The notes below the pieces were generated by a model. That model worked only from the letters and a program-made list of their open reading frames with translations, had not been told where the DNA came from and did no database searches. Positions 8,205-15,981 of a stretch of 22,713 nucleotides of DNA are shown here, piece by piece. Every line of letters begins with the position of its first letter. Position 1 is the first letter of the stretch. A program made the translations under genes and the position numbers. The stretch comes from UBA9845 sp051889975 (GTDB lineage: Bacteria > Bacillota > Clostridia > Christensenellales > UBA1242): contig JBJFDJ010000040.1 of the NCBI GenBank assembly GCA_051889975.1, positions 1 through 22,713 of the forward strand, read 5' to 3'.

Positions 8205-9323
8205 ATGAAAGAAAACAATGTTAAACTTGCAAAAAATATTGTAAATTATAGTTTAAAAATTCAGCCAAAAGAAAAAGTTTTAATTGAGTCAACAGTGTTT
8301 GCAAAAGATTTGATAAAAGCGCTTGTTAATGAAGTTTACAAGGCAAATGCATATCCGTTTGTTCATTTGCAAGACGCACAAATCACAAGAGAAATTTTAA
8401 ACGGCACTAGCACCGAACATTGCAATTTGATGACAAAATATATGAGCCCTGTCATAAATGATATGGATGCATATATTGGCATATCTGGTGGCGAAAATGT
8501 GTATGAACTAAGCGATGTGCCAGAGAGCAAGATGAAGACATATTCGGTTGGTTATTCAAAGCCTATTCATCACGATGTTAGGGTTACAAAAACAAAGTGG
8601 GTTATATTAAAATATCCAACAGGTGGTGTGTCACAACTTGCTGGCACAAGCACCGAAAATTTTAAAAAATTTTATTATAATGTGTGCAATTTAAACTATC
8701 AAAAAATGAATGATGCAATGACTCCACTTAAAGAACTTATGGAAAGAACGGACAAAGTTCATATTGTTGCACCAAATACCGATTTAACTTTTAGCATAAA
8801 AGGCATAAAAGCAATTAAATGTGCTGGCGAAATGAACATACCAGATGGCGAAATTTATACAGCGCCAATTAAAAACAGCGTAAATGGCACAATAACTTAC
8901 AATGTTCCAACGCTTTACAGTGGCAAGCGTTTTGACAACGTTTGTTTAACTTTTAAAGATGGCAAAATTGTTGACGCAAGTTGTAGCAGTGGTGGAAATT
9001 TGTCACTCAACAAAATTTTGGACACAGATGAAGGTGCAAGATATGTTGGCGAGTTTGCCATTGGCGTTAATCCATATATTTTGGAGCCAATGCTTGATAT
9101 TTTGTTTGATGAAAAGATGTGTGGAAGCATACATTTTACGCCGGGCAGTTGCTACAATGACGCATACAATGGCAACGACAGTGCTGTTCATTGGGACATG
9201 GTTTTAAATCAACGAACCGAAGCAGGTGGCGGAGAAATTTGGTTTGACGATGTGCTTGTTAGAAAAGATGGCTTGTTTGTTTTGGATGAATTAAAAGGGC
9301 TTAACCCAGAAGCACTTAAGTAA
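8205..9323 (+). CDS. M29-family aminopeptidase (AmpS/PepS/aminopeptidase T type)
   Basis: Cytoplasmic metallo-aminopeptidase that removes N-terminal residues from peptides. Its 372 residues are slightly short of the roughly 400 usual in the family. Residues matching the two-metal site of family M29 are present: Glu216 (IPDGEI), Glu283 (VGEFAIG), His310 (GSIHFTPG), Tyr317, His329 and Asp331 (HWDMV). AGGAG precedes the ATG. It sits 46 nt downstream of the GT2-like gene and 53 nt upstream of gap, with no terminator between, so co-transcription is likely. Specificity cannot be read from sequence. The paralogue name is left open because AmpS, PepS and aminopeptidase T are not separable by eye. Confidence 0.92.
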   Translation: MKENNVKLAKNIVNYSLKIQPKEKVLIESTVFAKDLIKALVNEVYKANAYPFVHLQDAQITREILNGTSTEHCNLMTKYMSPVINDMDAYIGISGGENVYELSDVPESKMKTYSVGYSKPIHHDVRVTKTKWVILKYPTGGVSQLAGTSTENFKKFYYNVCNLNYQKMNDAMTPLKELMERTDKVHIVAPNTDLTFSIKGIKAIKCAGEMNIPDGEIYTAPIKNSVNGTITYNVPTLYSGKRFDNVCLTFKDGKIVDASCSSGGNLSLNKILDTDEGARYVGEFAIGVNPYILEPMLDILFDEKMCGSIHFTPGSCYNDAYNGNDSAVHWDMVLNQRTEAGGGEIWFDDVLVRKDGLFVLDELKGLNPEALK

Positions 9324-9376
9324 ACAAAAAATGCAAAAACTGCAAATAAGATAATTGTTTTCAAAAGGAGAATTTT

Positions 9377-10390
9377 ATGAAAATAGCAAAAATAGGTATT
9401 AATGGTTTTGGAAGAATTGGCAGACTTATTTTAAGGGCGTGTGCAAACAGAGACGATGTTAAAGTTGTTGCAATAAATGACCCATTTATCACGCCAGATT
9501 ATGCAAAATATTTGTTAACTTATGACAGCGTTCACAAAAAGTTTGAAGCAGACATCCATGTTTTGCCAAACGGCTTAAAAGTCAATGGAGAAGTTATTAG
9601 ATTTTACGCCGAACTTGACCCTTTAAACATAAATTGGGCAGAAACAGGCGCTGAATACATTGCCGAGGCAACTGGCAAATTTACAAGTGCCGAAAAAGCA
9701 GAAGCACATTTAAAAGCAGGTGCAAAAAAAGTTATTGTTACAGCACCGGGCAAAAATATGCCTATGTTTGTTATGGGTGTTAACAACAAGTCATATACAA
9801 AAGATATGAACATTGTCAGCAACGCAAGTTGCACAACAAATTGTTTGGCGCCACTTGCAAAGGTTATAAATGACAAGTTTGGCATTGCCGAAGGCTTGAT
9901 GACAACTGTTCACAGCTATACTGCAACACAACTTACGGTTGATGGACCAAGCAAAAAAGACTGGCGTGGTGGCAGGGCAGCAGCAATCAACATCATTCCA
10001 AGTAGCACAGGTGCTGCAAAAGCAGTTGGCGAAGTTATTCCAGAGTTAAAAGGCGTTTTAACAGGTATGAGTTTTCGTGTTCCAACAGCAGATGTCAGCG
10101 CAGTTGACTTAACCTGCAAACTTAAAAAATCAACAACTTATGACGAGATTAAGAACGCTGTTAAAAGGGCAAGCGAAGGCGAGTTAAAAGGCATTTTGGG
10201 TTACACCGAAGATGCAGTTGTTAGCACAGATTTTGTAACTGACCCACGCACATGCATTTTTGACGCAACTGCTGGCATTATGTTAAATGACACATTTGTT
10301 AAACTCATTGCATGGTATGACAACGAGTGGGGTTACAGCAACAAAACTGTTGACCTTATAAGTTATATGTGCAGTGTTGACAATAAGTAA
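9377..10390 (+). CDS. gap: glyceraldehyde-3-phosphate dehydrogenase, GapA-like subtype
   Basis: NAD-linked glycolytic GAPDH, which oxidises and phosphorylates glyceraldehyde 3-phosphate to 1,3-bisphosphoglycerate. 337 residues, full length. The Rossmann motif GINGFGRIGR is at 7-16, NDPF at 34-37 (Asp35 expected to hold the NAD ribose), the catalytic SCTTNC at 151-156 with Cys152, and the base His179. The substrate loop reads TVDGPSKKDWRGGRAA and then IIPSSTGAAK, which resembles E. coli GapA and eukaryotic GAPDH rather than the DGPHRKD-x-RRARAAA form common in Clostridium and Bacillus. GGAG precedes the start. A terminator at 10513-10538 ends the unit. Confidence 0.97.
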   Translation: MKIAKIGINGFGRIGRLILRACANRDDVKVVAINDPFITPDYAKYLLTYDSVHKKFEADIHVLPNGLKVNGEVIRFYAELDPLNINWAETGAEYIAEATGKFTSAEKAEAHLKAGAKKVIVTAPGKNMPMFVMGVNNKSYTKDMNIVSNASCTTNCLAPLAKVINDKFGIAEGLMTTVHSYTATQLTVDGPSKKDWRGGRAAAINIIPSSTGAAKAVGEVIPELKGVLTGMSFRVPTADVSAVDLTCKLKKSTTYDEIKNAVKRASEGELKGILGYTEDAVVSTDFVTDPRTCIFDATAGIMLNDTFVKLIAWYDNEWGYSNKTVDLISYMCSVDNK

Positions 10391-10512
10391 AAAACACTAA
10401 TACTAGTTAATTTTTAACAAGCATATTTTATAATTGTCAATAACTTGATTTTGTAAATTTATATGTTAGTTTTGCAAATTAACAACAACTTTATTTGTTA
10501 TTTTTTAGTTTT

Positions 10513-10538
10513 AAAAAGCGGGGCTGACCCGTTTTTTT
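10513..10538 (+). terminator. rho-independent terminator after gap
   Basis: AAAAA-G-CGGG (10513-10522) pairs with CCCG-TTTTT (10528 onward) around GGCTGA/GCTGA, with one bulged G, followed by seven T. The next promoter starts only eight bases further on. Confidence 0.7.
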
Positions 10539-10545
10539 GTGCTTG

Positions 10546-10575
10546 TTGACAAAAATGCTAGTTTTTTAATAAAAT
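10546..10575 (+). promoter_or_regulatory. promoter of the TM2-mnmA unit
   Basis: Perfect TTGACA (10546-10551), 18-base spacer, TAAAAT (10570-10575). A second -10-like TATAAT at 10582 lacks a matching -35. The AAGGAG ribosome site and ATG 10606 follow. Confidence 0.55.
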
Positions 10576-10605
10576 ATGAGTTATAATTAAATAAGGAGAA
10601 AAAGT

Positions 10606-11064
10606 ATGAATTGTCCAAAGTGTTACAGCAACATAAAAAAAGATAAAAATCGTTGCGACTATTGTGGCTTTAATTTAAACGAATTAAACAACACAAGCAA
10701 CAAGCTTGCAAAAAAGGCGTTAAAAAGCCCATTTAAAGATGATGTTTTATATACTTCAAAACTTCCAAGTGATGTCAGCAAAAAAAAGTTGTTGCTGTTT
10801 GCCATATTTTTGGGTTTTTTTGGCGTGCATAACTTTTATGTGGGAAAAATTTGGCAAGGGCTTTACAATGTTATTGTCACATCTTTAACTGCAATTTTGG
10901 GTGCTATTTTAATCATATTTCCGACAAACAAACCTGTTTTCTTTGCCTTTGACTTTATATTAGTCTTTCAAGGCATAAACATCATTTGGCTTGTGTTTGA
11001 TATATTTTATATAAGTTTTAACAAATTTAAAGTTCCTGTTTACAAGGAGAGTTTTAGCAAGTGA
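10606..11064 (+). CDS. zinc-ribbon plus TM2-domain membrane protein
   Basis: A 152-residue membrane protein. The N-terminus has a four-cysteine zinc ribbon (Cys3, Cys6, Cys17, Cys20). A polar linker leads to the TM2 domain at about 61-135, recognisable from the helix reading FLGFFGVHNFYVGK, followed by a second, longer hydrophobic stretch (about 85-105) and a third (about 112-135), rather than only the two helices of a minimal TM2 domain. The function of bacterial TM2 proteins is largely unknown. The start has AAGGAG upstream. The TGA stop overlaps the GTG start of mnmA (GTGA), so the two are translationally coupled, although no functional link is known to me. Confidence 0.85.
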   Translation: MNCPKCYSNIKKDKNRCDYCGFNLNELNNTSNKLAKKALKSPFKDDVLYTSKLPSDVSKKKLLLFAIFLGFFGVHNFYVGKIWQGLYNVIVTSLTAILGAILIIFPTNKPVFFAFDFILVFQGINIIWLVFDIFYISFNKFKVPVYKESFSK

Positions 11065-12143
11065 AGCGAGTAGTTATTGGCATGAGTGGTGGGGTGGATA
11101 GTTCTGTTGCTGCCATTTTATTAAAACAACAAGGTTATGAAGTCATTGGCTTGTTTATGAAAAATTGGGAAGAAACTGATGCAAACGGGCATTGCACTGC
11201 CGAAGACGATTGGAACGATGTTAGACAAGTTTGCAACAAAATTGGCATTCCTTATTACAGCATAAATTTTAGCAAAGAATATTATGACAGAGTTTTCAAA
11301 GATTTTTTGGACGAGTATGCAAAGGGCAGAACGCCAAACCCAGATGTGCTTTGCAACAGAGAAATTAAATTTGGTCCTTTTTTGGAGTTTGCCGAAAAAA
11401 TTGGGGCAGATTATATTGCAACTGGTCACTATTGCGATATTAGTCACGAAAACGGAGTTCATAGGCTGTTAAAAGCAAAAGACCAAAACAAAGACCAAAC
11501 ATATTTTTTAAATCAATTAAATCAACATCAACTGCAAAAAATCTTGTTTCCACTTGGAAAACTTGAAAAACCAGAAGTGCGTAAGATTGCCGAAGAAAAC
11601 GGCTTGGTTACGGCAAAAAAGAAAGATAGCACTGGCATTTGCTTTATTGGTGAAAGAAACTTTAGGCAGTTTTTAAAGGGATATTTGCCAGCAAAACCGG
11701 GGCTGATAAAAGATATTTATGGCAGTGTTGTTGGTAAGCACGATGGGCTTATGTATTACACCATTGGTCAACGCAGGGGGCTAAATATTGGTGGCACAAA
11801 AGATGGCAATGGCAAGCCTTGGTTTGTTGTTGAAAAAGATTTAAAAAACAACGTGCTTGTTGTAAGTCAAGGTGAAGATGACTTGCTGTTTAGCGATTAT
11901 TTAATTGCATATAGCGTCAACTGGATACCTTTTGCTCCAAAAGAAAAGGAATTTGATTGTTTTGCAAAATTCCGTTATCGCCAACCCGACCAAAAAGTGC
12001 ACGTAACACTTTTAGACAACGGACATGTTAGAGTTGACTTTTATGAAAAACAGCGAGCCGTAACAGTTGGGCAATATGTTGTGTTTTATAGTCAAACAGA
12101 GTGCTTGGGTGGTGGGCAGATTGAAGAAGTTTACAAAAAATAA
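11061..12143 (+). CDS. mnmA: tRNA-specific 2-thiouridylase MnmA
   Basis: MnmA adds the 2-thio group to the wobble uridine (U34) of tRNA-Lys, tRNA-Glu and tRNA-Gln, using ATP and a relayed persulfide. 360 residues, normal length. The PP-loop SGGVDSS is at 9-15, the first catalytic cysteine Cys98 is in PDVLCNREIKF, and the second, Cys194, is in STGICFIGER; these two form the family's persulfide/disulfide pair. The C-terminal beta-barrel ends in the usual LGGGQIE. The start is GTG at 11061, with AGGAG eleven bases upstream inside the TM2 gene and a GTGA overlap. IscS-type sulfur donors are not in the window. Confidence 0.97.
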   Translation: MKRVVIGMSGGVDSSVAAILLKQQGYEVIGLFMKNWEETDANGHCTAEDDWNDVRQVCNKIGIPYYSINFSKEYYDRVFKDFLDEYAKGRTPNPDVLCNREIKFGPFLEFAEKIGADYIATGHYCDISHENGVHRLLKAKDQNKDQTYFLNQLNQHQLQKILFPLGKLEKPEVRKIAEENGLVTAKKKDSTGICFIGERNFRQFLKGYLPAKPGLIKDIYGSVVGKHDGLMYYTIGQRRGLNIGGTKDGNGKPWFVVEKDLKNNVLVVSQGEDDLLFSDYLIAYSVNWIPFAPKEKEFDCFAKFRYRQPDQKVHVTLLDNGHVRVDFYEKQRAVTVGQYVVFYSQTECLGGGQIEEVYKK

Positions 12144-12212
12144 CATTTTGCTTGCAATTTGAATAATTAATATAATAAATTAGGTGCAAATTTTAAAAGT
12201 AATTGTTATAAA

Positions 12213-12241
12213 TTGACTTTTTGTTGATATGTTGTTATAAC
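12213..12241 (+). promoter_or_regulatory. extended -10 promoter of the nfeD-SPFH operon
   Basis: TTGACT (12213-12218), 17-base spacer, TATAAC (12236-12241), with TGT before the -10. Confidence 0.6.
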
Positions 12242-12271
12242 TTAATTAATTACATTGTGTGTGAGGTTAAT

Positions 12272-12727
12272 ATGAGTGCAATGTTTTGGATATGGCTGGC
12301 AGTGATTGTTGTAACTGCAGTTGTTGAACTTATCACAACAGAGCTTGTTTCAATTTGGTTCACTTTTGGTGCGATAATACCATTTATTTTGGCATCAACA
12401 AATGCCGTTGGCTTTGAGTGGCAAATTTTAATTTTTGTTGTTGTTTCGGCAGTGTTAATTTTGTCGCTGAGAAATGTCACAAAAAAGTTGTTGCTTAAAA
12501 ACGCAAATTATAGGTCAAATGTTGATTCTTTGGTTGGCAAGCAATGTAGGATGCTGGCAAAGACAGATTTTGAAACAGTTGGTTGCGTTAAGATAAACGA
12601 TGTTGAGTGGAGTGCAGTTTCTGTTGACGGAAAAGAAATTGAAAAAGACGAAATTGTTGAAGTTGTTAAAGTTAACGGCAACAAATTGGTGGTTAAAAAA
12701 TTAGAAAAAGATGTTAAAGGAGAATAA
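12272..12727 (+). CDS. nfeD: NfeD-like membrane protein
   Basis: A 151-residue NfeD-family protein of the short type (no ClpP-like protease domain). The N-terminus carries about three membrane helices (residues 4-20, 24-42, 49-67) and the C-terminus an OB-fold-like beta domain (about 86-145, starting LVGKQCRML). NfeD proteins are encoded next to SPFH/stomatin proteins and are thought to act with them in membrane microdomains and membrane-protein quality control; here the SPFH gene starts two bases after the stop. I chose ATG 12272 because GAGG sits five bases upstream; a reading from 12221 would overlap the predicted promoter. Confidence 0.88.
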   Translation: MSAMFWIWLAVIVVTAVVELITTELVSIWFTFGAIIPFILASTNAVGFEWQILIFVVVSAVLILSLRNVTKKLLLKNANYRSNVDSLVGKQCRMLAKTDFETVGCVKINDVEWSAVSVDGKEIEKDEIVEVVKVNGNKLVVKKLEKDVKGE

Positions 12728-12729
12728 TT

Positions 12730-13641
12730 ATGAGCCCAGTTGCAATTGTATTTTTGGTTTTAGGAATTTTAATTTTGGTTATATTGTGTGCGTCTATACG
12801 AATTGTTAGGCAATCAAATGCTGTTGTTGTTGAAAGACTTGGAAAATATAACAAAACGCTTGAAACAGGTGTTCACATGATAATTCCATTTTTTGATAGA
12901 TGCAGTCAACCTGTTTCGTTAAAAGAAATTGTGGCAGATTTTCAACCACAACCAGTTATTACAAAAGATAATGTTACAATGCAAATTGACACTGTTGTGT
13001 ATTTTCAAATAACCGACCCAAAGTTATTTACTTATGGCGTTGACAGTCCAATCAAGGCAATAGAAAACTTAACTGCAACAACATTAAGAAACATTGTTGG
13101 TGAGTTGGAACTTGATGAAACACTTACATCAAGAGACACAGTTAACAGCAAAATGAGATTGATACTTGACGAAGCAACCGACCCTTGGGGCATAAAGATA
13201 AATCGTGTTGAACTTAAAAACATTTTGCCACCAAGAGATATTCAAGACGCAATGGAAAAACAAATGCGTGCCGAAAGAGAGAGAAGAGAGCAAATCTTAA
13301 AGGCAGAAGGTGAAAAGAAGTCTAGCATTTTGGTTGCCGAAGGTGAAAAACAAGCAGCAATTTTGCGAGCAGAAGCCGACAAGCAAACAAAAATACTTCA
13401 AGCAGAAGCACGAAAAGCCGAACTCATTGCACTTGCCGAAGGTGAAAAACAAGCAATTGAAATGATAAATAGTTCAAAACCATCAACAGAATACATAACC
13501 TTGCAAGGTTTTGAAGCACTTAAAAAACTTGCTGACGGAAAATCAACAAAAATTATTGTTCCAAGTGAAATTCAAAATGTTTCTGGTTTGCTTGCAAGTT
13601 TAAAAGAAGTTGCAAAAGATGCTGATGTTAAAAATGGTTAA
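12730..13641 (+). CDS. SPFH/stomatin-like membrane protein (QmcA type)
   Basis: A 303-residue prohibitin/stomatin-family protein. One N-terminal membrane anchor (about 5-24) is followed by the SPFH domain (from RIVRQSNAVVVERLGKY to about residue 170; includes the family's PPRDIQDAM near 164-172) and a long Ala/Glu-rich coiled coil (about 170-245) built of repeats such as AEGEKQA. These proteins form large ring or cage assemblies on membranes, often with the AAA protease FtsH. AAAGGAG precedes the ATG, and the gene is coupled to the NfeD gene. A 13-bp perfect hairpin terminator follows at 13773. Confidence 0.94.
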   Translation: MSPVAIVFLVLGILILVILCASIRIVRQSNAVVVERLGKYNKTLETGVHMIIPFFDRCSQPVSLKEIVADFQPQPVITKDNVTMQIDTVVYFQITDPKLFTYGVDSPIKAIENLTATTLRNIVGELELDETLTSRDTVNSKMRLILDEATDPWGIKINRVELKNILPPRDIQDAMEKQMRAERERREQILKAEGEKKSSILVAEGEKQAAILRAEADKQTKILQAEARKAELIALAEGEKQAIEMINSSKPSTEYITLQGFEALKKLADGKSTKIIVPSEIQNVSGLLASLKEVAKDADVKNG

Positions 13642-13772
13642 TATTAAATATATTGTTTTATAAAACGTTTAAAACAAAAAATATCCTTTTAAAAATAAAA
13701 GCGAACATATTAAAAATTAAAAATGTTAATATGTAATTAAAATTATTTAATATGTGTATAACAAAGAGATTT

Positions 13773-13801
13773 AAAAAAATGCTACATTGTAGCATTTTTT
13801 T
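13773..13801. terminator. bidirectional terminator between convergent operons
   Basis: AAAAAAATGCTAC (13773-13785) and GTAGCATTTTTTT (13789-13801) form a perfect 13-bp stem with loop ATT. With A-run and T-run on opposite sides, it can end both the SPFH transcript (+) and the GGGtGRT transcript (-). Confidence 0.9.
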
Positions 13802-13828
13802 ATGTGATAGTTTTTTGTTGGTGGGTGT

Positions 13829-13907
13829 GTTTGGCTCTCATTTGCACATGCGTGCAAACTTGCAACTGCGTTGCAAGGGCAAGCGACTGCTTGCGTGAGA
13901 GCCAAAC
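13829..13907. repeat. 79-nt nested palindrome folding as a four-way junction
   Basis: A 12-bp outer stem pairs 13829-13840 (GTTTGGCTCTCA) with 13896-13907. Inside it are three perfect hairpins with almost no spacers: 13841-13858 (7 bp, loop ATGC), 13859-13877 (8 bp, loop TGC) and 13879-13894 (6 bp, loop GACT). 66 of 79 bases are paired and 42 of 79 are G or C, far above the surroundings. It lies five bases past the stop codon of the GGGtGRT gene, so it would form the 3' untranslated part of that mRNA before the shared terminator. It could be an RNA stabiliser, a non-autonomous palindromic mobile element, or a protein-binding cruciform; the sequence does not decide. Confidence 0.85.
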
Positions 13908-13912
13908 TTCTG

Positions 13913-14914
13913 TTAATTTTTATTTTTTTCGGCAATTAAAACTGCAAGTCCAACAGTTGCGCCAACAATTGGGTTGTTGCCCATTCCAATAAAGCCCATC
14001 ATATCAACGTGTGCTGGAACGCTACTGCTTCCTGCAAACTGCACATCACAGTGCATTCTTCCCATAATATCAGTTAGCCCATAACTTGCTGGGCCTGCCT
14101 TAACATTGTCTGGGTGAAGTGTTCTGCCAGTGCCACCACCACTTGCAACAGAAAAATAGTCTTTGTTGTTCCTCATGCACCACATACGATATGTTCCTGC
14201 AACTGGGTGTTGAAATCTAACAGGGTCTGTGCTGTTGCCTGTTATTGACACATCAACTTGCTCGTGTATCATAATTGCCAAACCTTCCATTGCATCAAAA
14301 CAGCCATATATTTTAACTTTTGATTGTTCGCCATTGCCAAACTTAACTTCTTTTTTAACAGTTAAAAGGTTTTTGTTGTGGTCATATTCTGTTTCAACAT
14401 AGGTAAAACCTTTTATTCGTGCAATTATATATGCTGGCTCTTTGCCAAGCCCTATCAAAACAACTTTTAGGGGCTCTTTGCGTGCACGATTTGCGTTTTG
14501 TGCAATTGCAATGGCGCCTTCACTTGCAGCAAAACTTTCATGCCCTGCCAAAAAGCAAAAACACTTTGTTTTTTCATCAAGTAGTCGCCTTGCAAGTTCG
14601 CCATGACCAATGCCAATTTTTCGATTGTCTGCAACACTATATGGCACCGTAAAAGCATCCAACCCTTCGCCCAAATATTTTGTTACTTCCATGGCAGATG
14701 TCTCTTTTTGTTTTATTGCAATGGCAGTGCCAAGAGTGTATGCCCAAACGGCATTTTCAAAACAGATAGGTTGAATGTCCTTAACAAATTTTTCGGTGTC
14801 TATGCCGGCATCCAAACAAATCTGTTTGCAGTTATCAAGGTCTTTTAAACCATATTTTTCAATGACCTTGTTGATTCGTTCAATTCTTCTTTCCTTTCCT
14901 TCAAATTCAGCCAT
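13913..14914 (-). CDS. GGGtGRT-family protein
   Basis: A 333-residue protein of the family named after its GGGtGRT motif, here exactly GGGTGRT at 259-265 followed by LHPDN. The family is found mainly in anaerobes and its biochemical role is not established. Other conspicuous segments: ITGNSTDPVRFQHPVAGTYR (225-244), CFCFLAGHESF (118-128) and a Gly-rich C-terminus (FIGMGNNPIVGA). Cysteines are at 29, 33, 51, 118, 120, 205, 246 and 289. No signal peptide is seen. The start is three bases after the stop of the NifU-like scaffold gene, and its ribosome site AAGGAG codes the last Lys-Glu of that gene, so the two are tightly coupled. A role in iron-sulfur or metal chemistry is suggested by context only. 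Confidence 0.93.
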   Translation of the reverse strand: MAEFEGKERRIERINKVIEKYGLKDLDNCKQICLDAGIDTEKFVKDIQPICFENAVWAYTLGTAIAIKQKETSAMEVTKYLGEGLDAFTVPYSVADNRKIGIGHGELARRLLDEKTKCFCFLAGHESFAASEGAIAIAQNANRARKEPLKVVLIGLGKEPAYIIARIKGFTYVETEYDHNKNLLTVKKEVKFGNGEQSKVKIYGCFDAMEGLAIMIHEQVDVSITGNSTDPVRFQHPVAGTYRMWCMRNNKDYFSVASGGGTGRTLHPDNVKAGPASYGLTDIMGRMHCDVQFAGSSSVPAHVDMMGFIGMGNNPIVGATVGLAVLIAEKNKN

Positions 14915-14917
14915 AAA

Positions 14918-15601
14918 TTACTCCTTTAATGGGTCAATATATTTTTTTGCTTCACTATATCTGCCATAGGTCTTTGTTGTTTGTTTAAGCGCCTCTTTGC
15001 AATCTATGTTTTGTTTTAACAAATTTAAAAGCCTGTTTGTGTTTACATATTCATAGCCAATTATTTCATTGTTTTCGTCAAGTGCCAATTTTGTTATTCT
15101 GCCTTCGGCAAGGTTAAAATATCTTGTGCCTTTTTCTTCACTGGCATAAATTGTTGCAATTTTGCTTGCTCTGTCTTTGCCAATATCTTCAAGGCTTGTG
15201 CCAACAGGAAGTCCACCAAGTGAAAACGCACTTTGACTGCGACCATAACAAATTTGCAAAAACAATTCTCGCATTGCAACATTTATCGCATCACAAACAA
15301 GGTCGGTGTTTAGCGCTTCCAAAACAGTTTTTCCAACCAAAATTTCACTTGCAATTGCTGCGCTGTGCGTCATGCCACTGCAACCAATACACTCAACAAG
15401 TGCTTCTTTAATAATTCCGTTTTTAATGTTTAATGTCAACTTGCAGGCGCCTTGTTGTGGGGCACAAGTGCCAACGCCATGTGTTAAGCCATTTAGTTGA
15501 CTTATATCTTTAACTTGGTCCCAATTTCCATCTTGAGGAAGTGGAGAAGGACCATAAGATTTGCAATTTTTAACGGGACACATAAAATCTAATTCTTCCA
15601 T
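14918..15601 (-). CDS. NifU-like iron-sulfur scaffold-type protein paired with GGGtGRT
   Basis: A 227-residue protein with a NifU/IscU N-terminal-like core. Cysteines occur at 8 and 13, then 46 and 53 (GTCAPQQGACKL) and 71 and 74 (ECIGCSGMTHSAAIASE), a pattern like the cluster-binding cysteines of NifU-like scaffolds. The C-terminal part (about 150-227) is an extra domain with no recognisable motif. AAGGAG lies six bases before the ATG. In this family the gene is the regular upstream partner of GGGtGRT, as here. It may build or deliver a cluster to GGGtGRT, but that is inference; no cysteine desulfurase is encoded nearby. Confidence 0.85.
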   Translation of the reverse strand: MEELDFMCPVKNCKSYGPSPLPQDGNWDQVKDISQLNGLTHGVGTCAPQQGACKLTLNIKNGIIKEALVECIGCSGMTHSAAIASEILVGKTVLEALNTDLVCDAINVAMRELFLQICYGRSQSAFSLGGLPVGTSLEDIGKDRASKIATIYASEEKGTRYFNLAEGRITKLALDENNEIIGYEYVNTNRLLNLLKQNIDCKEALKQTTKTYGRYSEAKKYIDPLKE

Positions 15602-15619
15602 TTTTAACTCCTTAAATTA

Positions 15620-15625
15620 ATTATA
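15620..15625 (-). promoter_or_regulatory. extended -10 element of the scaffold/GGGtGRT operon
   Basis: On the minus strand TATAAT occupies 15625-15620 and is preceded by TGT, an extended -10 that can work with a poor -35 (best match TTTTTA, 17 bases away). It lies 18 bases upstream of the scaffold ATG. Confidence 0.45.
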
Positions 15626-15873
15626 ACACAATAAATTTTTTTTAAAAAACGAATTGACTTAATTTACACCTAATAAATTGACATCAAAAAAACAAAAACT
15701 AAAATTATTTTAAAAGCTTTGCCAAATGTTGCAGAACTTAAAAACCTATTTTCCAAAACAAAGATTTTTAGAGTGGACAACGACAACACAAAAACAAAGA
15801 TGTTACATCAACAAATTTTTTGTTTGATAACAAATGTGCAATGGTTTAAAAAAGTATTTTGCACACAAATAAA

Positions 15874-15901
15874 TTGCAAAAAAACATTTATATGATATAA
15901 T
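15874..15901 (+). promoter_or_regulatory. extended -10 promoter of the yigZ-like operon
   Basis: TTGCAA (15874-15879), 16-base spacer, TATAAT (15896-15901), with TGA before the -10. Confidence 0.6.
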
Positions 15902-15981
15902 ATATCAATAAACATACATTTTGTTTGTTGCCAAAAAGCAAAAAAAATTTGCAATGTGGCAACGCAAATAAAAAAAGGAAA

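Larger units (their letters stand above)
15602..15981. other. 380-nt divergent intergenic region with two promoters
   Basis: It separates the minus-strand scaffold/GGGtGRT operon from the plus-strand yigZ-like operon. It holds a promoter near each end and an inverted repeat TGTGCAA (15835-15841) / TTGCACA (15859-15865) ending eight bases before the yigZ -35, a possible operator. No convincing gene is seen; a 90-residue minus-strand frame across it (15808-16080) covers the yigZ start and promoter. Confidence 0.55.

Noticed and set aside
10606..12143. Mycoplasma-type code (TGA as Trp) suggested by very low G+C
   Set aside because: TGA ends well-placed genes (11062-11064 and 18683-18685) and Trp residues in conserved motifs are TGG.
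12221..12271. Longer N-terminus of the NfeD-like protein from 12221
   Set aside because: It would overlap the promoter -10 at 12236 and lacks a ribosome site; ATG 12272 has one.
13829..13907. tRNA gene, because of the cloverleaf-like folding
   Set aside because: The outer stem is 12 bp, there is no T-arm TTC sequence, no anticodon loop of seven bases and no CCA-type end; loops are only three or four bases.
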